Made by a program: the position numbers and the translations under genes
Notes under the pieces: model-generated
Told to the model about the DNA's origin: nothing
Database searches by the model: none
What the model saw: the letters and a program-made list of their open reading frames with translations, nothing else
Shown here: piece after piece, positions 9,807 to 18,310 of the stretch
Layout: each line of letters begins with the position of its first letter
How positions within the stretch are numbered: the first letter of the stretch is position 1
Source: Scybalomonas sp905214925
GTDB lineage: Bacteria > Bacillota > Clostridia > Lachnospirales > Lachnospiraceae
Direction of reading: 5' to 3'
Assembly: GCA_905214925.1 (NCBI GenBank)
Contig: CAJMOB010000005.1
Span: forward strand, 62,001-126,000
DNA length: 64,000 nt

Positions 9807-10393
9807 TTATTTTTTTTCTTTAAATATACAGGGATTTCCTATCACAGTCGTGTTACTTGGGACATTTTTCATGACTATCGCACCAGCCCCTATTTCAACA
9901 TTATTTTCTATAGTAATATCACCAGCTACAACTGCATTTGAATATACTGTTACGTTATCTCCAATTACAGGCATAACATTGTCTTTTTTACCATCTTTAG
10001 AATTTTTGCCTATTATAACCCTCTGATACACTATTAAATTTTTCCAGATCTTTTACACACAATTACTGAAGCATGATCATGAAAAATCGTAAGCCCCCGG
10101 ATTTCTCCTTGACTAATTTCTAAGTCTTTCTTTATAGGCAGCAAAAAATCTATTAAATATGAGAGCATCTTGTTTTTATTTTTCACACGAAATTGAATTA
10201 CATTATGAAAAAGCTTTCTTTTTGCTGTAATACGATTAAATAGCCAAAATCGATGTAATTTATGTTCTTGATCAGCTGCATAACGATATCCTTCCATATC
10301 CTCACAAATAATATCATCCACACCAAGTATCACAACAACCATCCAAACTGGAATACTACGAAAGATATTAATGAAATAAAGTATTCTTTTCAT
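9807..10393 (-). pseudogene. Serine-acetyltransferase-like O-acetyltransferase with one-base frameshift
   Basis: The first frame starts at ATG 10393 (MKRILYFINIFRSIPVWM) and encodes the alpha-helical head and first beta-helix turns up to LTIFHDHASVIVCKRSGK, which includes the His catalytic motif. It then stops at 10034. The second frame picks up with NLIVYQRVIIG and runs to GNPCIFKEKK at 9807. The two join if the A5 run (10039-10043 on the minus strand) had one more A, giving a 196-residue CysE/EpsC-like protein. The start 14 bases after the previous stop and the continuity of the second frame suggest a very recent loss, a phase-variable tract or a sequencing error. The role would be acetylation of a capsule sugar. 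Confidence 0.82.
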
Positions 10394-10406
10394 ATTCTCT
10401 TTAACA

Positions 10407-11981
10407 TCACCTTTCTGATACTGGTTTTCCAATTTTATAATATAAATGTTTGATTTTAGATAAAAAAACATCTTCCGAAAACTTACTTTCAGCAATCTTC
10501 CTTGATTCTATTGACTGTTGTTTCCAGATATCCTCATTTGTTGTAATCACTTCAATTTTTTCTGCAAGCATATTTACATCCCCAGGACTAACCAAATATC
10601 CATTTTTGCCATCAATAACTGCTTCAGAAATACTACCAACTTTGGTACTTATTACAGGCAAGGAGTAAACCATAGCTTCTAATATTGCTATTGGTAGACC
10701 TTCATTGTGAGATGGCAATATCAAAATATCTGCTTTTTTTAAAATATCCGTTTTTTCTTCATTGGTTATCCATCCAAGAAATTCAACTCGACTGTTTAAT
10801 TGATTATCTATTACATATTTTTTTAATGTCGCTTCTTCTTCACCCGCCCCTGCAATAAGTAGTCTAAAATTATCAATTCCTTTATCAGAAAGTTCTTTTA
10901 TAGCCTGCAAAAGTTCAATAACACCTTTTCGTTTAATCAAAGCTCCAAGAAAAAGTAATACTGGTGTAGTATTTTCAATTTTGGCTGAAAGATCAGGAAT
11001 TCTAATTGCATTATTGATTATAATTACATTAGCTTTAGGTGCAATTTTTTCAATAAATTGTTTCCAATTAATTCCTAATACTATTGTACAATCTACTAAA
11101 GAAAACAATTCCTCAATCTGTTTTTTTAATTTTTCACTTCCATTATTATAAAAATCCTTAAACTCAGAACCATGCAAATGTATAATTACTTTTCTTCCAT
11201 ATTTTTTGCAAAGTTTCGACACATAATACTTTCTATAAAAGCTTCCTTTATATGACATGTGAATATGAATAATATCAAACATATTGTTTCTTATCAAGCC
11301 AATAAGTTTCAAATAACCTTTTGCAAAAAACATAGATTTTTTTATTGCATTTCCCGATATATGTGTTGCTAAATATGAAAATTCAAAATCATTACCCCAA
11401 CTATGATTCATTAGCTGGTCAATAACACTGTTCATTCCACCTTTTTCTCTTCTATCTGAGCCACACATCAAAACTCTTATTTTTTTATCATCAGGTTCCT
11501 TTGCATTTTTCTGAATCATTTCATCAATAGATTTTATGATATTTTCCGTATTCGATTTATACGGCACAACATCTTTTCTTTTTACTTTTTCTATTGCTTC
11601 TGAAATTTTATCACAATCGTAACATCCAATAACCATATTCATTTTTTCGAACGCTTCAACAAGTTGAATCTGATGGTCATCAACAACCTCTTTGTATTTG
11701 GCAAGTCTAGGAACCGCAATCACTTTCTTTCCCAGTTTGACAGCATTTACTATTACTCCTGTTCCTCCATGTGTAAGCACGATATCACATTCATTCAACA
11801 TTTTATTAAACTCATCGTGATTCAAGAAATCTACCGTTTTATAATTCTTAACTGAATATGTGCTTGAGCCGACTTGAGCAAAAATTTTATCTTGAATTTT
11901 TCCTGCTTCTACAGCTTTGTCAATAGCTTCTAATAATCGATCAAACTGGAAACTTCTTGAACCCACCGTAATAAAAATCAT
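10407..11981 (-). CDS. Fusion: Alg13/EpsF-like glycosyltransferase subunit + GT4 glycosyltransferase
   Basis: 524 residues. Residues 1-155 (MIFITVGSRSFQFDRLLEAI, CDIVLTHGGTGVIVNAVKLGKK) match the GT28-C/Alg13 catalytic subunit that normally stands alone and pairs with Alg14. Residues about 168-524 are a complete GT4 enzyme: GGMNSVIDQLM, DIIHIHMSYKGSFYRK, LFLGALIKRKGVIELLQAI, SHNEGLPIAILEAMVY. Such fusion is uncommon and would deliver two consecutive sugars from one polypeptide. The start lies directly after the stop of the Alg14-like partner, with GGAGG inside that gene. No frameshift or stop separates the parts. Confidence 0.9.
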   Translation of the reverse strand: MIFITVGSRSFQFDRLLEAIDKAVEAGKIQDKIFAQVGSSTYSVKNYKTVDFLNHDEFNKMLNECDIVLTHGGTGVIVNAVKLGKKVIAVPRLAKYKEVVDDHQIQLVEAFEKMNMVIGCYDCDKISEAIEKVKRKDVVPYKSNTENIIKSIDEMIQKNAKEPDDKKIRVLMCGSDRREKGGMNSVIDQLMNHSWGNDFEFSYLATHISGNAIKKSMFFAKGYLKLIGLIRNNMFDIIHIHMSYKGSFYRKYYVSKLCKKYGRKVIIHLHGSEFKDFYNNGSEKLKKQIEELFSLVDCTIVLGINWKQFIEKIAPKANVIIINNAIRIPDLSAKIENTTPVLLFLGALIKRKGVIELLQAIKELSDKGIDNFRLLIAGAGEEEATLKKYVIDNQLNSRVEFLGWITNEEKTDILKKADILILPSHNEGLPIAILEAMVYSLPVISTKVGSISEAVIDGKNGYLVSPGDVNMLAEKIEVITTNEDIWKQQSIESRKIAESKFSEDVFLSKIKHLYYKIGKPVSER

Positions 11982-12455
11982 TTAGTATATTCCTCCCTTA
12001 CAAATAGCATTGGGATAAAATTTCTTCATGCTTTCCCATTGCACGTAAAATTGATCTGCAAATTTATATGCAATTTTTCCAGAAATATTGGGGCTACTTA
12101 TTTTTGCAAATGACTCTATATAAATAACTTTCCCACCAAAAATTTTTGTCCAAACCATAAGCGGTACTGCTGCTAATGCACCAGTAGATATAATATAATC
12201 CGGTCTATTGCATACGATTATAAAGAAAGATTTTATAATATTTAAAAGAAATTTTAAAGCAAACAGTTTATCTGTTCTATTTATTGCTAAAACGTATTTA
12301 ACTGGTATATTTCCAGCTTTTACATCATATCCTATTTTTTCAGTCACAATATATCCATTATATTTGTTCACCAACGATTTCAACATCATTAACTGTTCAA
12401 AATGTCCTCCAGATGAAGAGGCTAAACAAATTTTAATTTTTTTGGTTTTCTCCAT
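11982..12455 (-). CDS. Alg14/PssD-like glycosyltransferase membrane subunit
   Basis: 157 residues. KICLASSSGGHFEQLMMLKS is the family's nucleotide-binding start, and RPDYIISTGALAAVPLMVW with YIESFAKISSPNISGK follows the Alg14/EpsE/CpsF pattern. Alg14-like proteins sit at the membrane and recruit the catalytic Alg13-like subunit, which here is the N-terminal domain of the next gene. Together they typically add the second sugar (often galactose, GlcNAc or a uronic acid) to the lipid-linked primer. Confidence 0.92.
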   Translation of the reverse strand: MEKTKKIKICLASSSGGHFEQLMMLKSLVNKYNGYIVTEKIGYDVKAGNIPVKYVLAINRTDKLFALKFLLNIIKSFFIIVCNRPDYIISTGALAAVPLMVWTKIFGGKVIYIESFAKISSPNISGKIAYKFADQFYVQWESMKKFYPNAICKGGIY

Positions 12456-12459
12456 ATCT

Positions 12460-13782
12460 TTACAATCTCCAATACTTCATTCCAGAAGCTTTTAATTCCT
12501 CTACTTTATAAAGTCCTTTCACATCAATTAATACTTTTTCATCATCAGCACTATCAGCAAATAGCTTCTTAATATCATCCAATTTTAATGCCTTAAATTC
12601 ATTATGTGCTACAGCAACAATGATACAATTTGCATCTTTGACATCCTGCAGATTATTCAATGTAATCCCATATTCTCGCATAGCATCTCCTTCATTTGCC
12701 CATGGATCTACTATAATTGGATTAATATCATAAGTGTTGAGTTCCTTAATAATATCATCTACTTTACTATTTCTTGTATCAGGACAATTTTCTTTAAATG
12801 TTAATCCAAGAATTACAACCTTGGATTTTTTTGGTGCCTGACCAGCCTCAATCATTTTCTTTACTGCTGCATCAGCAACGTATGCACCCATACTGTCATT
12901 TACAATACGTCCATTCAAAATAATTTGACTATGATATCCAAGTTTTTCAGCTTCATAAGTAAAATAATACGGATCTACACCAATACAATGTCCCCCAACT
13001 AAACCTGGTCTAAATCCAAGAGCATTCCATTTTGTATTCATGCCATCAACTACTTCGTTAGTATCAATATTCATCTTATCAAAAACCATTGCCAGTTCAT
13101 TCATGAATGCAATATTGATATCTCTCTGACTATTTTCAACTACTTTTACAGCCTCGGCAGTCCTCAAATTTGAAACAGGATATGTCCCTACTTCAATTAC
13201 AATATCATAAACTGCTTTAATTTCTTTTAATGCAACTTCATCACAACCAGAAACAATTTTATGAATATTTTCTAGACGATGAACCTTATCGCCTGGATTA
13301 ATTCGTTCTGGAGAATAGCCAATTTTAAAATCAACCCCACACTTCAAACCAGATTCTTTTTCAAGAATTGGAATACACACATCTTCCGTACAACCCGGAT
13401 ACACGGTAGACTCATAAACAACTATACTTCCCTTACTCAAATTACGACCAACGATTTCAGATGCACCAATAACTGGTGACAAGTCTGGCGTATGATCTGT
13501 ATTAATAGGCGTAGGAACTGCAACGATAATAAATTTTGCCTTTTGTATCTCAACTTCATCTGCTGTAAACTCAACAGTAGTGTTTTTAATAACTTCATCT
13601 CCAACTTCTTTAGTTGGATCAATACCATTCTTATAGCGTTCAATTTTATTCTTATTAAGATCAAATCCAATTACATCAAGTCCCTTTCTTGCAAATGCAA
13701 CCGCAATAGGCATCCCAACATACCCAAGTCCAACTAGTGCTAATTTTTCTTCACCTTTTACAAGTTTTTCATATAAAGACAT
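12460..13782 (-). CDS. UDP-sugar 6-dehydrogenase (UDP-HexNAc dehydrogenase type, WbpO/TviB-like)
   Basis: 440 residues from the ATG at 13782. The upstream TTG at 13797 would place the GGAGG ribosome site inside the gene, so it is rejected. A Rossmann start (LALVGLGYVGMPIAVAFARK), VPTPINTDHTPDL, and the catalytic Cys loop GGHCIGVDPYYF are visible, with the C-terminal domain at KVVILGLTFKENCPDTRNSK. Two NAD-dependent oxidations convert UDP-N-acetyl-hexosamine to the uronic acid, so the polysaccharide is probably acidic. GlcNAc versus GalNAc as substrate is not decided here; a plain UDP-glucose dehydrogenase is less likely. Confidence 0.9.
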   Translation of the reverse strand: MSLYEKLVKGEEKLALVGLGYVGMPIAVAFARKGLDVIGFDLNKNKIERYKNGIDPTKEVGDEVIKNTTVEFTADEVEIQKAKFIIVAVPTPINTDHTPDLSPVIGASEIVGRNLSKGSIVVYESTVYPGCTEDVCIPILEKESGLKCGVDFKIGYSPERINPGDKVHRLENIHKIVSGCDEVALKEIKAVYDIVIEVGTYPVSNLRTAEAVKVVENSQRDINIAFMNELAMVFDKMNIDTNEVVDGMNTKWNALGFRPGLVGGHCIGVDPYYFTYEAEKLGYHSQIILNGRIVNDSMGAYVADAAVKKMIEAGQAPKKSKVVILGLTFKENCPDTRNSKVDDIIKELNTYDINPIIVDPWANEGDAMREYGITLNNLQDVKDANCIIVAVAHNEFKALKLDDIKKLFADSADDEKVLIDVKGLYKVEELKASGMKYWRL

Positions 13783-13877
13783 TTTATTTTCCTCCAATTT
13801 TTATTATATTTATAACTTATCTAGTATAGTGTTTTCTGCAGCCTCCCCTTTTGCAAAGACTAAGCTGCATATCAACA

Positions 13878-14753
13878 TCACATTGATCCGTCTTTTCTCA
13901 AAACTATCAGCACCGTCTTAAACAAAATTTTGATATCCATACCAATATTCCAATTACTGATATACTCTTTATCAAGTCTGACAACTTCTTCAAAATCGGT
14001 AATATCACTACGTCCACTAATCTGCCACATACCTGTGATTCCCGGCTTAATTGCCAATCTCGCTCGATGATGAAGCTCATATAAGTTCGTTTCCGAAATT
14101 AACGGAGTTCTAGTGCCCACCACCGACATGTCTCCTTTTAACACATTGAAAAACTGGGGAAATTCATCCAGACTCATGCGCCGGATAAAATCTCCAATTC
14201 CTGTTTTGTGAGTACCATCCGGAAGAATCTTATTTCCAATAACACGAGGATCAAAATCAAGTTTGAACATTTTCCCATCCCCCAGTTTGTTATCTTTCAT
14301 AAGCTCTGCCTTACGTTCTTCTGCATCCATATACATACTGCGAAATTTATACATCTTGAATTTCTTACCGTTCTTTCCCACACGTTCCTGTGAAAAGAAT
14401 ATCGGTCCCGGTGATGCAATATAAATCGCTGGTGCCACAAATATAAAAATAATTCCAGTCAAAATGCAGTCTACCAGTCCACCAGCAAGATCCATTAATC
14501 TTTTCAGCATGAGTTGGAATGAGGAAGCATAATTAATACTTGTAGTAAGAACCGTATATACTCCGACTTTTTCAACAAACTGTTTCTTACCTGGAACATT
14601 CGTGATTTTTGCCAGATTCAAATGAATCGTAACTCCTGTCTGAGATAACTTATCAATCAGCTCACTGGGATAAGATAATTCATCCGATACAACTATCAGA
14701 ACTTCATCAATCCATTCTTTACATACATACAACGGTTCGAGGCCGTGTTCCAA
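13878..14753 (-). CDS. Sugar-phosphate transferase (phosphoglycosyltransferase), N-terminally truncated
   Basis: 291 residues against 480 for the intact paralogue at 15284. The catalytic half is complete: membrane-associated segment LAGGLVDCILTGIIFIFVAP, KFRSMYMDAEERKAEL, SLDEFPQFFNVLKGDMSVVG with the Asp-Glu dyad, and PGITGMWQISGRSDITDFEE. TRPP has become TRTP. The N-terminal membrane helices and most of the CoA-binding-like domain are gone. The first codons come from a join with the neighbouring pseudogene, so the start and its ribosome site are doubtful. Because monotopic phosphoglycosyltransferases work with this domain alone, it may still prime undecaprenyl phosphate. Otherwise it is a remnant of a third tandem copy. 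Confidence 0.7.
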   Translation of the reverse strand: MEHGLEPLYVCKEWIDEVLIVVSDELSYPSELIDKLSQTGVTIHLNLAKITNVPGKKQFVEKVGVYTVLTTSINYASSFQLMLKRLMDLAGGLVDCILTGIIFIFVAPAIYIASPGPIFFSQERVGKNGKKFKMYKFRSMYMDAEERKAELMKDNKLGDGKMFKLDFDPRVIGNKILPDGTHKTGIGDFIRRMSLDEFPQFFNVLKGDMSVVGTRTPLISETNLYELHHRARLAIKPGITGMWQISGRSDITDFEEVVRLDKEYISNWNIGMDIKILFKTVLIVLRKDGSM

Positions 14754-15283
14754 TCAACGCCATATTTCCTTTAATCCCATTCCAAAACTGTGTGAACTCA
14801 TCCAAAGATGTTTTCCAGATAAAATTACCAATTCCTTTACCCAGCCCTTTTTCGCTGCCTATAATCCGGGGATCATTCTCCATCTTGAACATATATCCAT
14901 CTGCAATCTTATTCTGTTCCATCAATTCTTTTTTCCGCTCTTCTGCATCCATATACATGCTTCGGAACTTATAAATCTTAAACTTACACCCACTTTTTCC
15001 TATACGTTCCTGCCAAAAAGATAGGGACTGGTGACTGAAAATAAACAATACTTCCTATAATAATCGTAAGAATCGATGTGATAAAACATCTCATTAATCC
15101 TCCGCATATCTTCATTAATCTTTTAAGAAAAAGGTATCTTGCTAAGACAGTGTTTATACTATATATAAGAACTGTATATAGACAAAGCTTTTCTATAAAT
15201 GTGTTTGGGCTTTGATTTTTTCAATCTCATATAAGTTCAAATGCACAGTAACACTCATAGAAATAAATTTATCTATAACATTA
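14719..15283 (-). pseudogene. Second sugar-phosphate transferase copy, degenerate
   Basis: Homology to the neighbours is clear in FWQERIGKSGCKFKIYKFRS, SLDEFTQFWNGIKGNMALIG and TRPRT. Upstream, up to 15283, the frame is broken by several stops, although VTVHLNLYEIEKIKAQ, FLKRLMKICGGLM and TSILTIIIGSI are readable. The C-terminal catalytic end is missing because the sequence passes straight into the N-terminal part of the 13878-14753 gene. This is the expected outcome of recombination between tandem paralogues. Confidence 0.85.
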
Positions 15284-16726
15284 TTATCTGGCTCCTGTTC
15301 CACCTATCACCACTGCTACTGTCTTCAATAGTATCTTCAGATCCATCCCAATCCCCCAATTCCTAATATACTCCGTATCAAGCTTCACAACTTCTTCAAA
15401 GTCTGTAATATCACTTCTTCCGCTAACTTGCCATATCCCAGTAAGCCCTGGTTTCATTGCCACTCTAGCTCTGTGGTGTTTTTCATATTCGTTCCATTCA
15501 TCAATAGTTGGAGGTCTTGTCCCAACTAGGCTCATATCCCCTTTTAGCACATTCCAAAATTGCGGAAATTCATCGATGGATGTTTTTCTTATAAACCATC
15601 CAAGTCCATGCTTTGTTCCATCCGGTCCACTTCCGATGATCCTTGGATCGTTTTCCATTTTAAACATAAGACCTTTCATCTGATTTCGTTCCATCAGATC
15701 TTTTTTCCTCTGTTCCGCGTCCATATACATACTTCGAAACTTGTATATTTTAAATTGTTTTCCATTCTTTCCAACTCTTGTCTGTGAGAATAAGATTGGA
15801 CCTGGAGATGCAATGTAAATAGCGGGTGCTAAGAAGAGCATAATAATGCCAGTCAATATCACTCCGACAATTCCACCACATATATCTAATATCCGTTTTC
15901 CTAATACTTGTCCAGGTGTTGCCATTCGTAAACTAGAAGTCAATACAGCGTAGCCACCTACTTTTCCAACATTCTGTGTTCCAATTCCATCTTGTAATTC
16001 CATAATTCGACGATGTACGACAACTCCCATTCCAACACAAGTATCAATCAACTCTTTTGGCACTGTTTGATTTCCTTTTATATGGAACAATATGCTATCT
16101 ACCCATCGTTTTTGTATATATTCAGGAATCATATCTAATGTGCATACAACAGGAATTCCTTTTATTGTTTTCCTAACAACTTCCTTTTTATCTGCTAATA
16201 CGATTCCAATAATTTCAAATTCATTGTAGCTATTGAGGCGAATCGTTTCGATTACATCTTCTACCTCTTCGCTGGAAACTACCACCAGCATCTTTCTTTT
16301 GTCATAAAATAAATTTCTATATTTTAATAAATAAAGTTTCCAAAGAGTGCGTTCTGCATAGATCGAGCCAATACTAGATAAAATGAATATGACAAAAGCA
16401 ATTCTCGAAAAGTCAAAACCATTCTTACTCAAAAATAAATAACTAACTTCGATTATCCCAACATTTCCAACATGTTTTATTACATTCTTTAGCTCTTCAA
16501 AATATCCTCTTCGCATAATTCCATGATACGTTTCCATGAAAAATACCGTAGAAATATCCCCAAAAAAAATAATTACCCCTATATTAAAATACACTTGATC
16601 ATTGTATGGATTACTCCATCCATTTCGAACAATACAGGAAAATACATAAGCGATTTGTAGCATTACGGCATCTAATATTATAAAATCCCAATGCTTAAAC
16701 CAGCTATTTGAAATTTTTCTGTACAT
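15284..16726 (-). CDS. Priming polyprenyl glycosylphosphotransferase (WbaP/CpsE-like), full length
   Basis: 480 residues. Four to five N-terminal helices (about 15-125) are followed by a CoA-binding-like domain (KMLVVVSSEEVEDVIETIRL, near 145-240). The C-terminal catalytic domain has VGKNGKQFKIYKFRSMYMDA, TSIDEFPQFWNVLKGDMSLV, GTRPPTIDEWNEYEKHH and GLTGIWQVSGRSDITD. It transfers a sugar-1-phosphate to undecaprenyl phosphate and starts repeat-unit synthesis. GAGGTG lies 7 bases before ATG. This is the only intact full-length member of three tandem copies. Confidence 0.93.
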   Translation of the reverse strand: MYRKISNSWFKHWDFIILDAVMLQIAYVFSCIVRNGWSNPYNDQVYFNIGVIIFFGDISTVFFMETYHGIMRRGYFEELKNVIKHVGNVGIIEVSYLFLSKNGFDFSRIAFVIFILSSIGSIYAERTLWKLYLLKYRNLFYDKRKMLVVVSSEEVEDVIETIRLNSYNEFEIIGIVLADKKEVVRKTIKGIPVVCTLDMIPEYIQKRWVDSILFHIKGNQTVPKELIDTCVGMGVVVHRRIMELQDGIGTQNVGKVGGYAVLTSSLRMATPGQVLGKRILDICGGIVGVILTGIIMLFLAPAIYIASPGPILFSQTRVGKNGKQFKIYKFRSMYMDAEQRKKDLMERNQMKGLMFKMENDPRIIGSGPDGTKHGLGWFIRKTSIDEFPQFWNVLKGDMSLVGTRPPTIDEWNEYEKHHRARVAMKPGLTGIWQVSGRSDITDFEEVVKLDTEYIRNWGIGMDLKILLKTVAVVIGGTGAR

Positions 16727-16810
16727 GCTTCCTCACCTCATTTTTTCATTTTGAAAGACAGAACTCTGCCAAATATATACAGAACTCTGCCTTATTTTTC
16801 TCTTCAATGC

Positions 16811-16829
16811 AATTGCTACAAAAGCAATT
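16811..16829. repeat. Short hairpin after the SPKTG protein gene
   Basis: AATTGC and GCAATT flank a 7-base loop just downstream of the stop at 16853. There is no clear U-run, so this could be an RNA-processing or pausing hairpin rather than a terminator. Two direct copies of CAGAACTCTGCC follow at about 16760-16793. Confidence 0.4.
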
Positions 16830-16852
16830 CCATTCTTCGTGTTATGAACCTA

Positions 16853-17506
16853 TTAAGCTCTAGTTCTTTTGAATATAACAATTGCCGCACCAAAAAGTAC
16901 AACTGCTGATGTCATCCAAACAGCCCAGTTAGACTCCACACCTGTCTTTGGAGATGTAGCATCTGTATCTGTTGTTGTAGAATCGGTATTTGTAGCCGTT
17001 CCAGAAACTTTAGCAATAACTGCTACTGGAGATAAGTCTTGAAATTCTGCTGTAACTAATTTGTTAGCAAGATCAATATTAGATGGAGCAATTACTTCCC
17101 ATGTAGAACGTACTGTACTATAGTGAAGCACAGATACTTCTACGGCCCCTGATGGTAAACCAGGTACAGATAATGTTACTTCATAGTTACCATTCGCATT
17201 TTTTGTTGCATCAGCTGCTGTGATGTCAACAAAAGAGCCCATAAGGCTCTTTCCTTCAAGAGCGGATGCAAGTTCTGGAGCTTGTTCAGCAATATTCTGA
17301 ATGGTTGCTCCCCCTGCATTAATCTCTTCAATTAAGTTTGCTACAGTCTCTCCTGCTGCTGAGAAATCAGAAGATACTGCGTAGTTTCCAGCAGAATCTC
17401 CTACAAGAGATATACCTGCTGATTTGCTTGGTGCAGCAAATGCGCTGATTGCCTGTGTTACAACGAGTGCTGCCACCAAGAGACCACTAAAGATTTTTTT
17501 CTTCAT
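16853..17506 (-). CDS. Secreted wall-anchored protein with SPKTG sorting signal
   Basis: 217 residues. It has a signal peptide (residues 1-25, cut near AFAA-PS) and a middle domain of about 130 residues with no family I recognise. A Thr/Asp-rich linker (TNTDSTTTDTDATS) follows, then the sorting signal SPKTG at 185-189, a hydrophobic helix and the basic tail KRTRA. SPKTG departs from LPXTG but fits the (S/P)PXTG motif known for clostridial class B sortases. The sortase B gene lies 30 bases upstream, so it is the probable substrate. In a capsule operon it may be a structural or attachment protein of the surface layer; that is inference. Confidence 0.85.
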   Translation of the reverse strand: MKKKIFSGLLVAALVVTQAISAFAAPSKSAGISLVGDSAGNYAVSSDFSAAGETVANLIEEINAGGATIQNIAEQAPELASALEGKSLMGSFVDITAADATKNANGNYEVTLSVPGLPSGAVEVSVLHYSTVRSTWEVIAPSNIDLANKLVTAEFQDLSPVAVIAKVSGTATNTDSTTTDTDATSPKTGVESNWAVWMTSAVVLFGAAIVIFKRTRA

Positions 17507-17536
17507 TGGTACCCACTTCCTTTCTTAAATATAGTG

Positions 17537-18295
17537 TTATTTTTCTATAGATACCAGTACAGCTTGTACTAGATATCTTCGGTCTGACAATCCTGCATAA
17601 CAGGTTGACATTGTGATGATCTTATCATCGCTTGTGACTTCCATCGAAGTATCTACAAAAGAATCCATACTTTTCATAGTAAAAATGTTATCTATATAAT
17701 TTTGATATACTGCTTTATCATTAAAATCATAACTTTTCAATATATGACGAGCATCACTTAAATAAGCAGCAAAGATCTTATAATGTAAGGTCTTTGTTGG
17801 CATATAGATTGTGACATCTCTATTTTTCTCAAAAAAATCCCGATCCATGTAATCATGGAGCGTTCGGAACATAGAACCGTTTTTCATATTATGACCATAG
17901 ATAAGAGTATTTGGATCTTCAAAAGTCTTCGTATTATAATTTTCTGTAAAAATTGCTCCCTCTGGGCTCTCTTTGTTCTCAATCGTATGAGTTAAGTAAT
18001 AAGCATTATCCGTCTCACTTTGAAGAATTGGATAATCCACATTTGTTCCTTCTACTTTAATCCACGCATATACTTCTGGATTCTTTTTTTGCAATTTTTT
18101 AAAGTCTATTGGACTTTTAAACACTGTCTCTTTTTCTGTTGTTACTTCTGAAACAGGCTGTTTGACTTCCTCTTTTATTTTTTCATATTCTTGACCTGCG
18201 TTATGTTCTTTCAAATATTTATAAACTCCAACTCCGGAACATACAAAAGCTGCGAAACAAAGAAGTGCTACTACCAGAAATTTTTTCTTTTTCAT
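17537..18295 (-). CDS. srtB: Class B sortase
   Basis: 252 residues. An N-terminal membrane anchor (FLVVALLCFAAFVCSGVGVY) precedes the beta-barrel domain. The catalytic set is visible: His135 in LIYGHNMKNGSMF, Cys232 in ITMSTCYAG, and Arg in SDRRYLVQAV. NVDYPILQ and EGAIFTENYN are class B signatures. It cleaves a sorting signal and attaches the protein to the peptidoglycan cross-bridge. The adjacent SPKTG gene is the evident partner. It is located between the LCP gene and its substrate in the capsule operon, an arrangement that ties wall anchoring to capsule expression. Confidence 0.95.
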   Translation of the reverse strand: MKKKKFLVVALLCFAAFVCSGVGVYKYLKEHNAGQEYEKIKEEVKQPVSEVTTEKETVFKSPIDFKKLQKKNPEVYAWIKVEGTNVDYPILQSETDNAYYLTHTIENKESPEGAIFTENYNTKTFEDPNTLIYGHNMKNGSMFRTLHDYMDRDFFEKNRDVTIYMPTKTLHYKIFAAYLSDARHILKSYDFNDKAVYQNYIDNIFTMKSMDSFVDTSMEVTSDDKIITMSTCYAGLSDRRYLVQAVLVSIEK

Positions 18296-18310
18296 AGTTT
18301 TCTCCTTAAT

